Part shown: piece after piece, positions 24,366 to 32,565 of the stretch
Layout of the letters: each line of letters opens with the position of its first letter
Position numbering within the stretch: the first letter of the stretch is position 1
Origin: Duganella qianjiadongensis
Lineage (GTDB): Bacteria > Pseudomonadota > Gammaproteobacteria > Burkholderiales > Burkholderiaceae_D
Direction of reading: 5' to 3'
NCBI RefSeq assembly: GCF_009857915.1
Contig: NZ_WWCM01000022.1
Coordinates: forward strand, 1-63,196
Length of the DNA stretch: 63,196 nucleotides
Program-made: the position numbers and the translations under genes
Notes under the pieces: generated by a model
Told to the model about the DNA's origin: nothing
The model's input: the letters and a program-made list of their open reading frames with translations, nothing else
The model's database searches: none

Positions 24366-24566
24366 CTAGGCTGCTGAGGTGACGGGGTAACCGGCTTGCA
24401 CGATGGCAGCCGTCAGGGCGGGCAGCGCCGAGCTGCTGTCGATACGTACCTGTTTGCTGGCCAGATCGATCTCGACGCGGGCGGCAGCATCGACTGCCTG
24501 TACGGCTTTGGTGACGGCGCCCACGCAGTGGCCGCAGCTCATGTTTTCTACCTGTAATTGATACAT
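24366..24566 (-). CDS. copZ: Copper chaperone, CopZ-like HMA-domain protein
   Basis: A 66-residue heavy-metal-associated domain protein. MYQLQVENMSCGHCVGAVTK contains the copper-binding CGHC (family MxCxxC). It should hand Cu(I) to CopA. The gene has its own CueR-type promoter 33 bases upstream with the same core as that of copA. AGGAGAAT gives a good ribosome site. Confidence 0.92.
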   Translation of the reverse strand: MYQLQVENMSCGHCVGAVTKAVQAVDAAARVEIDLASKQVRIDSSSALPALTAAIVQAGYPVTSAA

Positions 24567-24598
24567 CGTGATTCTCCTGTTGGGGTGACGATGATCAT

Positions 24599-24629
24599 AC
24601 TGTAGCCCTTGCCACCGTGGGAAGGGCAA
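24599..24629 (-). promoter_or_regulatory. CueR-type promoter/operator of copZ
   Basis: Read on the minus strand: -35 TTGCCC (24629-24624), a 19-bp spacer starting TTCCCACGGTGGCA, and -10 TACAGT (24604-24599). The spacer length and the TTCCCAyCGTGG-like core match the copA promoter, so both are probably activated by the CueR encoded at 22940. Confidence 0.82.
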
Positions 24630-24636
24630 GCATTCT

Positions 24637-24921
24637 TCAGGTTTCCGGCGGATCGTCGAGTTTGGAGAGGTCCAGACAGACCAGCGCCCAGATGCCGCCA
24701 GCGTAGTCGGGCTGGCTGGACAGGCGCTCCACTTCCGAGGGTTTGATTTCGAAGGCCTTGCCCTGTTCCACCAGCTGGCCCACATGGCCATAGATGGCTT
24801 TGGTGGCATTGCTCATGGCTTTGCCCATGGTTTCGCCGCTGGTGACGCAACCGGGAATATCGGGCACGGTCACACCGTAGCGGCTGCCGTCTCGCTTGCG
24901 GATCAGGATAGGAATGTCCAT
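24637..24921 (-). CDS. HicB-like antitoxin-family protein, no HicA seen
   Basis: A 94-residue protein starting MDIPILIRKRDGSRYGVTVP with DIPGCVTSGETMGKAM, the HicB partial-RNase-H-like fold that neutralises HicA toxins. No HicA-like frame (about 60 residues, double-stranded-RNA-binding fold) is visible in the flanking 230-base gap or between it and copZ. The C-terminus (SKLDDPPET) lacks an obvious helix-turn-helix. It may be a solitary HicB-type protein. It ends just before the copZ promoter. Confidence 0.78.
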   Translation of the reverse strand: MDIPILIRKRDGSRYGVTVPDIPGCVTSGETMGKAMSNATKAIYGHVGQLVEQGKAFEIKPSEVERLSSQPDYAGGIWALVCLDLSKLDDPPET

Positions 24922-25002
24922 GGTCACACCTCGGTTCGGTCCGTGGGGCAGGGAATACAGGGCTAGGCAGTCTAGTGTCATACAGCTTGCAGCCGGTTTC
25001 AA

Positions 25003-25233
25003 GCACTTTCGACGCCGATTGCGCGCGAGCGTAGCGAAAAATTTATTCCTGTTATTGATTGTTTCCTCAGGGGATAATTTTCCCGGATTCCGGACTGTGG
25101 GTGCGGCAGCGCTGGCAGGTGAAGCAAGGCGTGGCTGTCAGCGCTGGCAGCGGTGACGAATTCCTGTTGTCTGTGTGCGACAAGCACCGGACGGAACTGA
25201 CTGCCGGCTCGGCTGCAGGCCGGCCGGCTCGCT
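25003..25233. other. Intergenic gap without recognisable gene
   Basis: About 310 bases lie between the HicB-like start and the porin stop; the left part is the hicB upstream region. The stretch around 25035-25085 is AT-rich and may hold the hicB promoter. I see no convincing reading frame, hairpin terminator or repeat here. Confidence 0.4.
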
Positions 25234-26568
25234 TCAGAATTCCGTGTGCAGCCGTACCGAGCTCACATCTACCGGGCCGCGCGCGGCGTTGTAGGCGGGA
25301 TGGCGGATGCGCTGCCAGTCCAGCGTCAACGCCAGCGATTTGCTGATGGCCAGATTGTAATAGGCTTCCACGGCCTGTTCCTGACGGTACTGCAGGGCGC
25401 CGTCGCCGATGAAGAAACTGATGCCGCCGGCGGCCAGATAGGCCCGGCGCTGGGCCGACAGGCCGTTGCTGGCCACGGCCAGGCCCACAGTATCCTGCGC
25501 ACGCTGCCAGGCTGCGCCCTTGAGCACGGCGCCAGCCGTGATCGACTGGTCGATTTCCGTGAAGGCATAGGTTTCCGTCTTGCCGTCCGCCTTGCTGTAG
25601 CGCCCGAACAGGCCCAGTTCGGGGCTCACAGCCTGCTCGAAGCTGAGGCCCAGACCACGCTTGTGCTGGTTGCTGTTGCGCACCAGATTGATGTCGGGCG
25701 TGCTGCCGCTGCGGGCTCCCAGTTCGCTGGCATCCTGATAGCGCGCCATGCGCAGATGACTGTTGAAGGCCAGCAGCCGTACGCGGCCCGGCTGGCCGGC
25801 CAGCGTGTGAGCGTGTTCGAGTTCGATCTGGTCGCCATAGTGCTGCCAGATTTTCGGATCCAGCACCTGCTGGTTGGGCTGGCGCGGCTCGATAAAGCGG
25901 CCGGCCCGCAGCACCCAGTCATCGTGGTACCACTCGAGCGCGGCGCCCCAGGTGTAGCCGCGCGCATCGGCGGCGTAATCGTAGGCGCCGTAGGTCATCA
26001 TGGCCCAGTTGAGGAACTGGGTACGCGGATCATGGCTATAGCTGTTGGGATCGAACACGTCGAGGATGGACAGATTGCCCGCCGTGAGCACCCAGCGGCG
26101 CCGGCTCTGCATGCCGGCCAGCTGGTTGGCGGCCGATTCCACGGCATCCTGTTCGCCTTGCTGTTCGCCGCCTTCCGGCCAGCTCTGGCGCAGGAACAAG
26201 CGGGCGCGGTAGATCTTCAGCGTCTTGCCGGAAGCTCGGCCCATGTCGCCATTGGTAAAACCGCCCAGACCCGTCAGGCCGGACAGGGGCACGCCCTGAG
26301 CCGCTTCGGGATTGAAGTACAGCTCGCCACCCCGCCATGGCCGCCAGCCCAGCGCCAGTGTCGTGGTCCAGGAATAACTGAGTTCGCGTTCTGGGCTCAG
26401 GCTGTTGGTGCCCGAATAGGCTGCAGGGAAAGCATGTTTGTTCTGCCACGTATAGGTCGATTGCAGGTGGGCATTCCAGTCTTCGGCGCTGATGTCGTCG
26501 CCGGCGTGGGCCAGTCCCGCCAGCAGAGGCAGGCTGTAAAGGGTGAAACGAGAAAAGAGACTGCGCAT
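25234..26568 (-). CDS. Carbohydrate-selective porin, OprB family
   Basis: A 444-residue outer-membrane protein. A signal peptide (MRSLFSRFTLYSLPLLAGLAHA) precedes ISAEDWNAHLQSTYTWQNKH, typical of OprB-type porins; the rest alternates beta strands (for example LYFNPEAAQGVPLSG, LNWAMMTYGAYDYAAD) and ends with Phe (RLHTEF), the barrel-insertion signal. It should allow passive uptake of sugars or similar solutes. The ATG at 26568 is chosen for the signal peptide; longer in-frame starts would add a non-signal Arg/Cys-rich leader. An inverted repeat lies just upstream in the leader. Confidence 0.87.
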   Translation of the reverse strand: MRSLFSRFTLYSLPLLAGLAHAGDDISAEDWNAHLQSTYTWQNKHAFPAAYSGTNSLSPERELSYSWTTTLALGWRPWRGGELYFNPEAAQGVPLSGLTGLGGFTNGDMGRASGKTLKIYRARLFLRQSWPEGGEQQGEQDAVESAANQLAGMQSRRRWVLTAGNLSILDVFDPNSYSHDPRTQFLNWAMMTYGAYDYAADARGYTWGAALEWYHDDWVLRAGRFIEPRQPNQQVLDPKIWQHYGDQIELEHAHTLAGQPGRVRLLAFNSHLRMARYQDASELGARSGSTPDINLVRNSNQHKRGLGLSFEQAVSPELGLFGRYSKADGKTETYAFTEIDQSITAGAVLKGAAWQRAQDTVGLAVASNGLSAQRRAYLAAGGISFFIGDGALQYRQEQAVEAYYNLAISKSLALTLDWQRIRHPAYNAARGPVDVSSVRLHTEF

Positions 26569-26581
26569 ACAAACTCCCGGT

Positions 26582-26604
26582 TCCTGTACCGCGCTGGTAC
26601 AGGA
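26582..26604 (-). promoter_or_regulatory. Perfect inverted repeat in the porin leader
   Basis: TCCTGTACC (26582-26590) and GGTACAGGA (26596-26604) flank a 5-base loop, 13 bases before the porin ATG. A second GC-rich hairpin lies at about 26609-26629. Either an RNA hairpin controlling translation or an operator is possible. Confidence 0.55.
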
Positions 26605-26836
26605 GCATGCCCGCGCTGGTGCGCGGGGCTGATTCATGATGATATGGGGAAGCATGTGCACGGATGTTGCTATCCGTGCAGGCTACTACCCGCCGTGCAG
26701 GCATGGTAGCAGCACGATATGTCGTGCGGATTACCTTGCCTGTGTGGGGTCGAAGTTTCGACGACTATAACTGTCCACAGCAGAGGCTCCGAAATGCAGA
26801 AGCCGAGATTATAACCGTTTCTTTTCCCAAATAAAC
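26605..26836. other. Porin upstream region
   Basis: This gap holds a direct repeat of CCGTGCAGGC (about 26674 and 26692) and an A/T-rich part near 26810-26835. The porin promoter should be here, but no strong hexamer pair stands out. No gene is supported. Confidence 0.35.
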
Positions 26837-26868
26837 AACCCCGCCGGCAGCAGGCTGCGGGCGGGGTT
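26837..26868. terminator. Terminator hairpin downstream of the PhoH-like gene
   Basis: AACCCCGCC (26837-26845) pairs with GGCGGGGTT (26860-26868). On the minus strand the stem is followed by GTTTATTTGGG, a weak T-rich tail. It lies 22 bases after the PhoH-like stop. Confidence 0.75.
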
Positions 26869-26890
26869 GCGGGTTGGTCGTGGCCGGCGG

Positions 26891-28714
26891 CTAGAGCACG
26901 TCGCTGGCGTGGTCGGCCAGACGCGAGCGTTCGCCCCGTGCCAGCGTCACGTGGCCACTGTGCGACCAGCCTTTGAAGCGGTCCACCACATAGGTCAGGC
27001 CGCTCGAACCTTCCGTCAGGTAAGGCGTGTCGATCTGGGCGATGTTACCCAGGCAGAGGATCTTGGTGCCCGGACCGGCCCGGGTCACCAGCGTCTTGAC
27101 CTGTTTCGGCGTCAGATTCTGTGCCTCGTCGATGATCAGGAACTTGTTGACGAAGGTACGGCCACGCATGAAGTTGAGCGATTTGATCTTGATGCGCGAA
27201 CGGATCAGATCCTGGGTGGCCGCCCGGCCCCACTCGCCGCCGTCGGAATCGGACTTGTTGAGCACTTCGAGGTTGTCGTCGAAGGCGCCCATCCATGGCG
27301 ACATCTTTTCTTCCTCCGTACCGGGCAGGAAGCCGATGTCTTCGCCCACAGGAACCGTGACGCGGGTGACGATGATCTCGTTGTACAGCTTGGTCTCCAG
27401 CACCTGCGCCAGACCGGCCGCCAGTGCCAGCAGGGTCTTGCCGGTACCGGCCTGACCCAGCAGGGTAACGAAGTCGCACTCGGGATTCATCAGCAGGTTG
27501 AGGGCGAAGTTCTGCTCGCGGTTGCGCGCCGTCACGCCCCACACGCTGTTCTTGTTGTGGCTGTAGTCGCGCAGCGTCTGCAGCACGGCCGTCTTGCCGT
27601 TGATCTGCTTGACCTGACCATAGAACGGCGCTTCGCCATTCTTCGGTTCGAGGAAGACGAACTGGTTGACCAGCAGGCTGGGGATGAAGGGGCCCGTGAC
27701 GCGGTAGAAGGTAGCGCTCTGGCCGTTCTTGTTTTCCTGCCAGCTTTCCAGATCCTTGCCGTGCTTGCTCCAGAAGTCATCCGGCAACTGCACGATGCCC
27801 GAGTACAGCAGGTCGGTATCTTCCAGCACGTGGTCGTTGAAATAGTCTTCCGCCGGCAGGCCCAGCGCGCGCGCCTTGATGCGCATATTGATGTCTTTCG
27901 ACACCAGCACCACATGGCGGCCATCCTGCTCCGCTTCGAGCGAACGTACCACCGACAGGATCTGGTTGTCGGCCTTGCCGACCGGCAGGCCGAGCGGCAG
28001 ATCGGCCGTCTGGATGCGGGTCTGGAAGTACAGCCGGCCCTTAGCATCCTTGTTGCCCAGCTTGGACAGGGGGATGCCCTGATCGATCGCATCGTCGTCC
28101 GTGTTGGACATCAGCGCGTCCAGCGTGCGCGACACCTGACGCGCATTGCGCGCCACTTCGGTCATGCCTTTCTTGTGGTTGTCCAGTTCCTCCAGCGTCA
28201 TCATGGGCAGATAGACGTCGTGCTCTTCGAAGCGGAACAGCGACGTCGGGTCGTGCATCAGCACATTGGTGTCGAGTACGAACAGCTTGGTGGCGCCAGT
28301 CTGGTCGGCATGGCGGCTGGCGGACGATTTGAGCGGCACTTCCACCGGCTTGTGCTTGGCCGGATGGGGCGTTTTGGTACTGATCGGCGTGACTTTGCTG
28401 CGCGCCGCCGGCGCCACCTTGGCCCTGGCTGGTGCTTTGGCAGGCTGGGCCGCCGGTTCGGCGGCCGCTGCCGCCTTCAGCACGGCCGGTGCCGCTTTCA
28501 GCACGGCGGCGACCGCGCTGCTCTTGCCCGCTTTGGTGCTGGCAGGCGCTTTGGCCTGGACGGCTTTGGCTTTGGCCGGCGCCGCTTTCTTCGGCGCTGC
28601 GGCCGGCTCGGCCGGCACTGCCAGCGGCGCTATCGCGTGCGTACCGCTGGCTTTGGGATAATCTTTGGCCAGCAGGATGGTCGCTGGCTGACTTGGAATT
28701 TTTGGCAGTGGCAT
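26891..28714 (-). CDS. PIN-PhoH family ATPase with a low-complexity N-terminus
   Basis: A 607-residue protein. Residues about 30-130 are an Ala/Lys/Pro-rich unstructured extension. A PIN nuclease domain follows (about 140-270) with KLFVLDTNVLMHDP, MTLEELDNHKKG and VSKDINMRIKA supplying the acidic residues. The PhoH ATPase domain (about 380-600) has Walker A GQAGTGKTLLALAAGL and Walker B NKFLIIDEAQNLTP. PIN-PhoH (PhoH2-type) proteins are RNA helicase/ribonucleases. GAGATC lies before the chosen ATG. Alternative: a later Met with loss of the extension, but none is well placed. Confidence 0.9.
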   Translation of the reverse strand: MPLPKIPSQPATILLAKDYPKASGTHAIAPLAVPAEPAAAPKKAAPAKAKAVQAKAPASTKAGKSSAVAAVLKAAPAVLKAAAAAEPAAQPAKAPARAKVAPAARSKVTPISTKTPHPAKHKPVEVPLKSSASRHADQTGATKLFVLDTNVLMHDPTSLFRFEEHDVYLPMMTLEELDNHKKGMTEVARNARQVSRTLDALMSNTDDDAIDQGIPLSKLGNKDAKGRLYFQTRIQTADLPLGLPVGKADNQILSVVRSLEAEQDGRHVVLVSKDINMRIKARALGLPAEDYFNDHVLEDTDLLYSGIVQLPDDFWSKHGKDLESWQENKNGQSATFYRVTGPFIPSLLVNQFVFLEPKNGEAPFYGQVKQINGKTAVLQTLRDYSHNKNSVWGVTARNREQNFALNLLMNPECDFVTLLGQAGTGKTLLALAAGLAQVLETKLYNEIIVTRVTVPVGEDIGFLPGTEEEKMSPWMGAFDDNLEVLNKSDSDGGEWGRAATQDLIRSRIKIKSLNFMRGRTFVNKFLIIDEAQNLTPKQVKTLVTRAGPGTKILCLGNIAQIDTPYLTEGSSGLTYVVDRFKGWSHSGHVTLARGERSRLADHASDVL

Positions 28715-29022
28715 CAGGATCTCATTTTCTAAAAAGCTGGAGGAATCCGCCCATAGGCGCAGCGCGCTGTCCGGCGCTCGCGGCGCTGGCAACGTTGCAA
28801 CCGGATGGGGTGGATGCGAGGGAAAACAACTTACAAGACTGCCGACGGGCGCTCATCTTGCCCGGGGAAAGAACCGCATGGCGACCGGCTGGCCACCATG
28901 TTGGGTGGGAGATAGTACAGTGCTGACTCAAGGATAGGTGCCGTTAAGGCTGTTCGCCTGCTTGGTTAACAAACGTCTTGCGACGTTCAGCAACGCTGGC
29001 GCTTGCAACACGCAACCGGTGA
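28715..29022. other. 308-base gap between bcp and the PhoH-like gene
   Basis: No gene is supported. The segment just before the PhoH-like start is A/T-richer (around 28725-28740), a likely ribosome-site and leader region. The remainder is GC-rich, without clear -10/-35 pairs, repeats or a T-tailed hairpin, so I cannot tell where the arn-bcp transcript ends. Confidence 0.4.
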
Positions 29023-29487
29023 TTAAGCCTGGCGCGCTACAAATTCCAGCACTTCATCGACGTGACCTGCTACCTTCACGCCTCTCCATTCTTTCACTAT
29101 TTGACCTTGAGCGTCAATCACAAACGTGCTGCGTTCAATGCCACGTACAGTCTTACCATACATCTGTTTCATCTTCATGACGCCGAACTGCAGACACAGT
29201 GCTTCATCCGGATCGGAGATCAGTTCGAACGGCAGGCCCAGTTTGGTTTTGAAGCCTTCGTGCGAGCGCAGCGAGTCGCGGCTGATGCCGTAGATTTCCG
29301 TGCCGGCCGCCTGAAATTGCGCGTACAGGTCGCGGAAGGCAATGTTCTCGGTGGTGCAGCCCGGGGTGTTGTCCTTGGGATAGAAGAACAGCACCGTGTA
29401 GCGGGCCGGACGGCCTGCCAGCTGGAAGGTCTGGCCACCCGTCATGGCGGCGGAAAAATCACTTACTGCGGTAGGGCGGTCAGCCAC
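29023..29487 (-). CDS. bcp: Peroxiredoxin, BCP/PrxQ type
   Basis: A 154-residue thiol peroxidase that reduces hydroperoxides. The peroxidatic site is YPKDNTPGCTTENIAFRD (Cys near residue 44); LRSHEGFKTKLGLPFELISD and GIERSTFVID are family blocks. The usual resolving Cys five residues after the peroxidatic one is absent (Ala/Ile there); another Cys occurs in DEALCLQFG. It therefore may work as a 1-Cys enzyme or resolve with the distant Cys. It follows arnD by 30 bases on the same strand and is probably the last gene of the arn transcript. Confidence 0.93.
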   Translation of the reverse strand: MADRPTAVSDFSAAMTGGQTFQLAGRPARYTVLFFYPKDNTPGCTTENIAFRDLYAQFQAAGTEIYGISRDSLRSHEGFKTKLGLPFELISDPDEALCLQFGVMKMKQMYGKTVRGIERSTFVIDAQGQIVKEWRGVKVAGHVDEVLEFVARQA

Positions 29488-29517
29488 AGGCGTCTCCAGT
29501 TCGGTTGTTGTGTCGGT

Positions 29518-30495
29518 TCAAGCGCGGGCATCACCCTGAACGATCAACTGTCCCGAGCGGCCCGGCAGTTCGCCCCAGGTGATAGCGCAAACGGGCAAAG
29601 TCTGGTGCTGCACTTTCTGGTAGTAATCGGCCATCGAGGCCAGCTGATAGCCTTGTGCTTTCCAGCCAGTGAGCAATTGCTCGAATATGGGGGCAAGTTT
29701 CTGCCCTTCAAGCTCTGCGTGCAAAGTATAGACGTGGTCGCGCGTGGCGCCCGCCGTCAGCTGCAACAGGAAGTCGGCAATATTGGCGGTGCTGATGGTG
29801 ACCCCATTGATCTCGCGTCCCAGCAGCTCGTCCAGCGTGGGCAGGGTGGTGGGCAGTTGCACGTGCTTGAGCACGGTGGCGCCATCGCTGAGGCGGTGCG
29901 GACCATCGGCCGGATTAGCCAGCGTACCGTCCTCGTTGAGGCGGCAGCGGCCATCGGAAGCATAGGCATAGCCGGCCGTGTCGTGTTCGGCAAAGGCGGC
30001 AGCATTCATCTGCCAGCCGGCGGCGCCATGGGTACGCGGCGCCACGCCATACACCTGGCTAAAGCGGGCGGCTGCTTTGCGCATCATGCTGGTGGTCCAG
30101 CCGGCGTCGCGCTGCGCCACATTGTCCTGCCACAGCACGTGGTCCCAGGTGTGGATGCCGCACTCGAAACCGGCCGCCTGCACGCTGCGCAGCTCGGCAG
30201 CGCACTGCTTGCCGATGTCCGGCCCCGGCAGCAGGGTGCCGTACATCAGCGTTTTCAGGCCGTAATGCTCGACCACGGACGTGCGCGAGACTTTGCTGAA
30301 AAAACCGGGGCGCAGGGCGCGCCGTAAAGCCCAGCCCGTGTGATCCGGCCCCAGCGAAAACAGGAAGGTAGCGCCGGCCTGATGGGCCGACAGCATGCGC
30401 ACCAGATTCAGCGTGCCTTCCCGGGTGCCGCGATAGGTGTCGATATCGATCTTCAACACCATCAGCGGTTTAGTCGTAGCAGTGGTCTCGCTCAA
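29518..30495 (-). CDS. arnD: ArnD-type polysaccharide deacetylase (deformylase)
   Basis: A 325-residue NodB-fold enzyme that removes the formyl group from undecaprenyl-phosphate 4-formamido-arabinose. LKIDIDTYRGTREG supplies the acidic metal/catalytic residues and GIHTWDHVLWQDN a metal His; DAGWTTSMM and THGAAGWQMN follow. It is longer than most NodB proteins but typical of ArnD (about 300). It lies nine bases after arnA-dehydrogenase on the minus strand. Confidence 0.93.
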   Translation of the reverse strand: MSETTATTKPLMVLKIDIDTYRGTREGTLNLVRMLSAHQAGATFLFSLGPDHTGWALRRALRPGFFSKVSRTSVVEHYGLKTLMYGTLLPGPDIGKQCAAELRSVQAAGFECGIHTWDHVLWQDNVAQRDAGWTTSMMRKAAARFSQVYGVAPRTHGAAGWQMNAAAFAEHDTAGYAYASDGRCRLNEDGTLANPADGPHRLSDGATVLKHVQLPTTLPTLDELLGREINGVTISTANIADFLLQLTAGATRDHVYTLHAELEGQKLAPIFEQLLTGWKAQGYQLASMADYYQKVQHQTLPVCAITWGELPGRSGQLIVQGDARA

Positions 30496-30504
30496 GGTCA
30501 GGTC

Positions 30505-31557
30505 TTAGTCCATCAGTTTCTGCGCTTCGGCTACCTGGCTGCGGTAGGCGTCGAAGATTTTTTTCAGGGCGTCGGCCATGGTGGTGGTCGGTTTCCAGCC
30601 CAGCTCTTCGCAGGTGTTGGTGATTTTCGGTACGCGGTTTTTCACGTCCTGATAGCCGGCGCCATAGTAGGCACCCGAGGTGGTTTCCACGATCTGCACT
30701 TTGGCAGCGCCGTCGGCGTACTCAGGGTACTGTGGCGCCAGTTTCAGCATCATGTCGGCCAGTTCGCGGATCGAGTAGTTATTCACCGGATTGCCGATGT
30801 TGTAGATCTTGCCGGTGGCAGCACCGTTCTTGTTCTCGATGATTTTCATCAGCGCATCGATACCGTCGTCGATGTCGGTGAAGGCACGCTTCTGATGGCC
30901 GCCATCGACCAGCGAGATGTTCTCGCCGCGCACGATGTGACCGAAGAACTGGGTCACTACGCGCGAAGAACCTTCTTTCGGGGTGTGGATGGAGTCCAGG
31001 CCGGCGCCGATCCAGTTGAACGGACGGAACAGGGTGAAGTTCAGGCCTTCCATGCCGTAGCCCCAGATCACGCGGTCCATCAGCTGCTTGGCGTTGGAGT
31101 AGATCCAGCGCGGTTTGTTGATCGGGCCGCAGATCAGTTCCGAATTTTCCGGATCAAACTCTTCGTCGTGGCACATGCCATACACTTCCGAGGTCGACGG
31201 GAATACCAGATGCTTGCCGTACTTGGCAGCCGAACGCACGATAGGCAGATTGGCTTCGAAGTCCAGTTCGAACACGCGCAGCGGTGCTTTGACGTAGGTC
31301 GACGGGGTGGCAATCGCCACCAGCGGCAGGATCACGTCGCATTTCTTGACGTGGTATTCCACCCATTCCTTGTTGATGGTGATGTCGCCTTCGAAGAAGT
31401 GCATGCGCGACTTGTAGCTCTCATTCTCCAGCAGGTCGGTGATACGGTCGGTATTCATGTCCATGCCGTACACGTGCCAATCGGTGGTTTCCAGAATGCG
31501 CTTGGACAGGTGATGGCCGATGAAGCCATTGACGCCGAGGATGAGGACTTTTTTCAT
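30505..31557 (-). CDS. UDP-glucuronate decarboxylase (ArnA C-terminal half as a separate protein)
   Basis: A 350-residue NAD-dependent short-chain dehydrogenase. The Rossmann motif GVNGFIGHHLSKRI is at the N-terminus; STSEVYGMCHDEEFDPE and the YSNAKQLMD catalytic Tyr/Lys follow. It matches the dehydrogenase half of E. coli ArnA, which oxidatively decarboxylates UDP-glucuronic acid to the 4-keto pentose. In E. coli this is fused to the formyltransferase; here the halves are separate genes 39 bases apart. Confidence 0.93.
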   Translation of the reverse strand: MKKVLILGVNGFIGHHLSKRILETTDWHVYGMDMNTDRITDLLENESYKSRMHFFEGDITINKEWVEYHVKKCDVILPLVAIATPSTYVKAPLRVFELDFEANLPIVRSAAKYGKHLVFPSTSEVYGMCHDEEFDPENSELICGPINKPRWIYSNAKQLMDRVIWGYGMEGLNFTLFRPFNWIGAGLDSIHTPKEGSSRVVTQFFGHIVRGENISLVDGGHQKRAFTDIDDGIDALMKIIENKNGAATGKIYNIGNPVNNYSIRELADMMLKLAPQYPEYADGAAKVQIVETTSGAYYGAGYQDVKNRVPKITNTCEELGWKPTTTMADALKKIFDAYRSQVAEAQKLMD

Positions 31558-31596
31558 ATGCTGTTTTCCAGTAAGTGTTCAGTAGCCGCCGGCCAA

Positions 31597-32565
31597 CTAG
31601 GCTGCCAGGCGGGCTTGCAGCTGCTCGGCCGAAATGGCAAGGCCATCGGCCGTCAGAGCGAAAATGGTAATAATGCCACCATCGCCGCAGACGCCAAAAA
31701 TGCAATTATCCACTACTGTCAAGCCGAGTGGCAAACTTCGCGCTGCAACATTGGCGGAATTGCCATTTTCAAAAGCGCCGTGACGGTCGCCCAACCGGGC
31801 CCGTTCGATCACATAGCGTACCCCGTTATGCTCGGTGAAAGCGCCCGGATAGGGCGGGGCCACGGCGCGGTGCAGGTTGTACACCTGCTGCGCTGGCAGG
31901 TGCCAGTCGATACGGCCGTCTTCCGGCTTGCGGCCACCGAAGTAGCCGCCCTTGCTCAGGTCATTGTTGATGCGCATGGCCGTGCCATCGAGCAGCGAAG
32001 GCAGCACGCGCCACAGCGCCTGTTCGGCCGCCACGGTAACCTTGCCGAACACTTCGAACGCCGTATCGTCCGGCAGGATGGGCACCACCATCTGCGAGAC
32101 GATGGCGCCGGCGTCGGGCTTGACCGTCATCTCATGCAGGGTCGCGCCGGTTTCGCTGGCGCCATGCAGCACGGCCCAGTTGACGGGCGCGCGGCCACGG
32201 TATTCGGGCAGCAGCGAACCATGCATATTGAAGGCCGGCGCCACGTCCAGCAGGCTGGCCGGCAGCATGTGGCGGTAGTAGAAGCTGAACATGAATTCAG
32301 GATCGGCTGCCTTCACCTGCGCCAGCAGTTCGGGCGATTTGGCATCGGGTGGCGTGATGTAGGGGATGCCCTCGGTCTGGCACAGGCTGACCACGGATTC
32401 GAACCAGATGTTTTCCGTCGCGCTGTCCTCGTGGGTGACCACCAGCGCCACATCGACGCCGCCGGCCAGCAGCACTTTCAGACAGCGCACGCCCACGTTA
32501 TGGTAGGCGAACACCACGGCGCGTGCGCGCGGTTCCAGTTCCAGGTTATGCGATGTTTCAGTCAT
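31597..32565 (-). CDS. UDP-Ara4N formyltransferase (ArnA N-terminal half as a separate protein)
   Basis: A 322-residue formyltransferase using 10-formyl-tetrahydrofolate. NMHGSLLPEYRGRAPVNWA holds the catalytic Asn/His, and TVKPDAGAIVSQ the catalytic Asp; the C-terminal domain (about 205-300) is OB-like. It N-formylates UDP-4-amino-arabinose before transfer. The first eight bases overlap the end of arnC (32558-32565), so translation is coupled. Confidence 0.92.
   Translation of the reverse strand: MTETSHNLELEPRARAVVFAYHNVGVRCLKVLLAGGVDVALVVTHEDSATENIWFESVVSLCQTEGIPYITPPDAKSPELLAQVKAADPEFMFSFYYRHMLPASLLDVAPAFNMHGSLLPEYRGRAPVNWAVLHGASETGATLHEMTVKPDAGAIVSQMVVPILPDDTAFEVFGKVTVAAEQALWRVLPSLLDGTAMRINNDLSKGGYFGGRKPEDGRIDWHLPAQQVYNLHRAVAPPYPGAFTEHNGVRYVIERARLGDRHGAFENGNSANVAARSLPLGLTVVDNCIFGVCGDGGIITIFALTADGLAISAEQLQARLAA

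Noticed and set aside
26569..26661. Porin leader peptide or longer porin N-terminus
   Set aside because: The upstream in-frame residues are Arg/Cys-rich and overlap two hairpins; the signal peptide begins at 26568.
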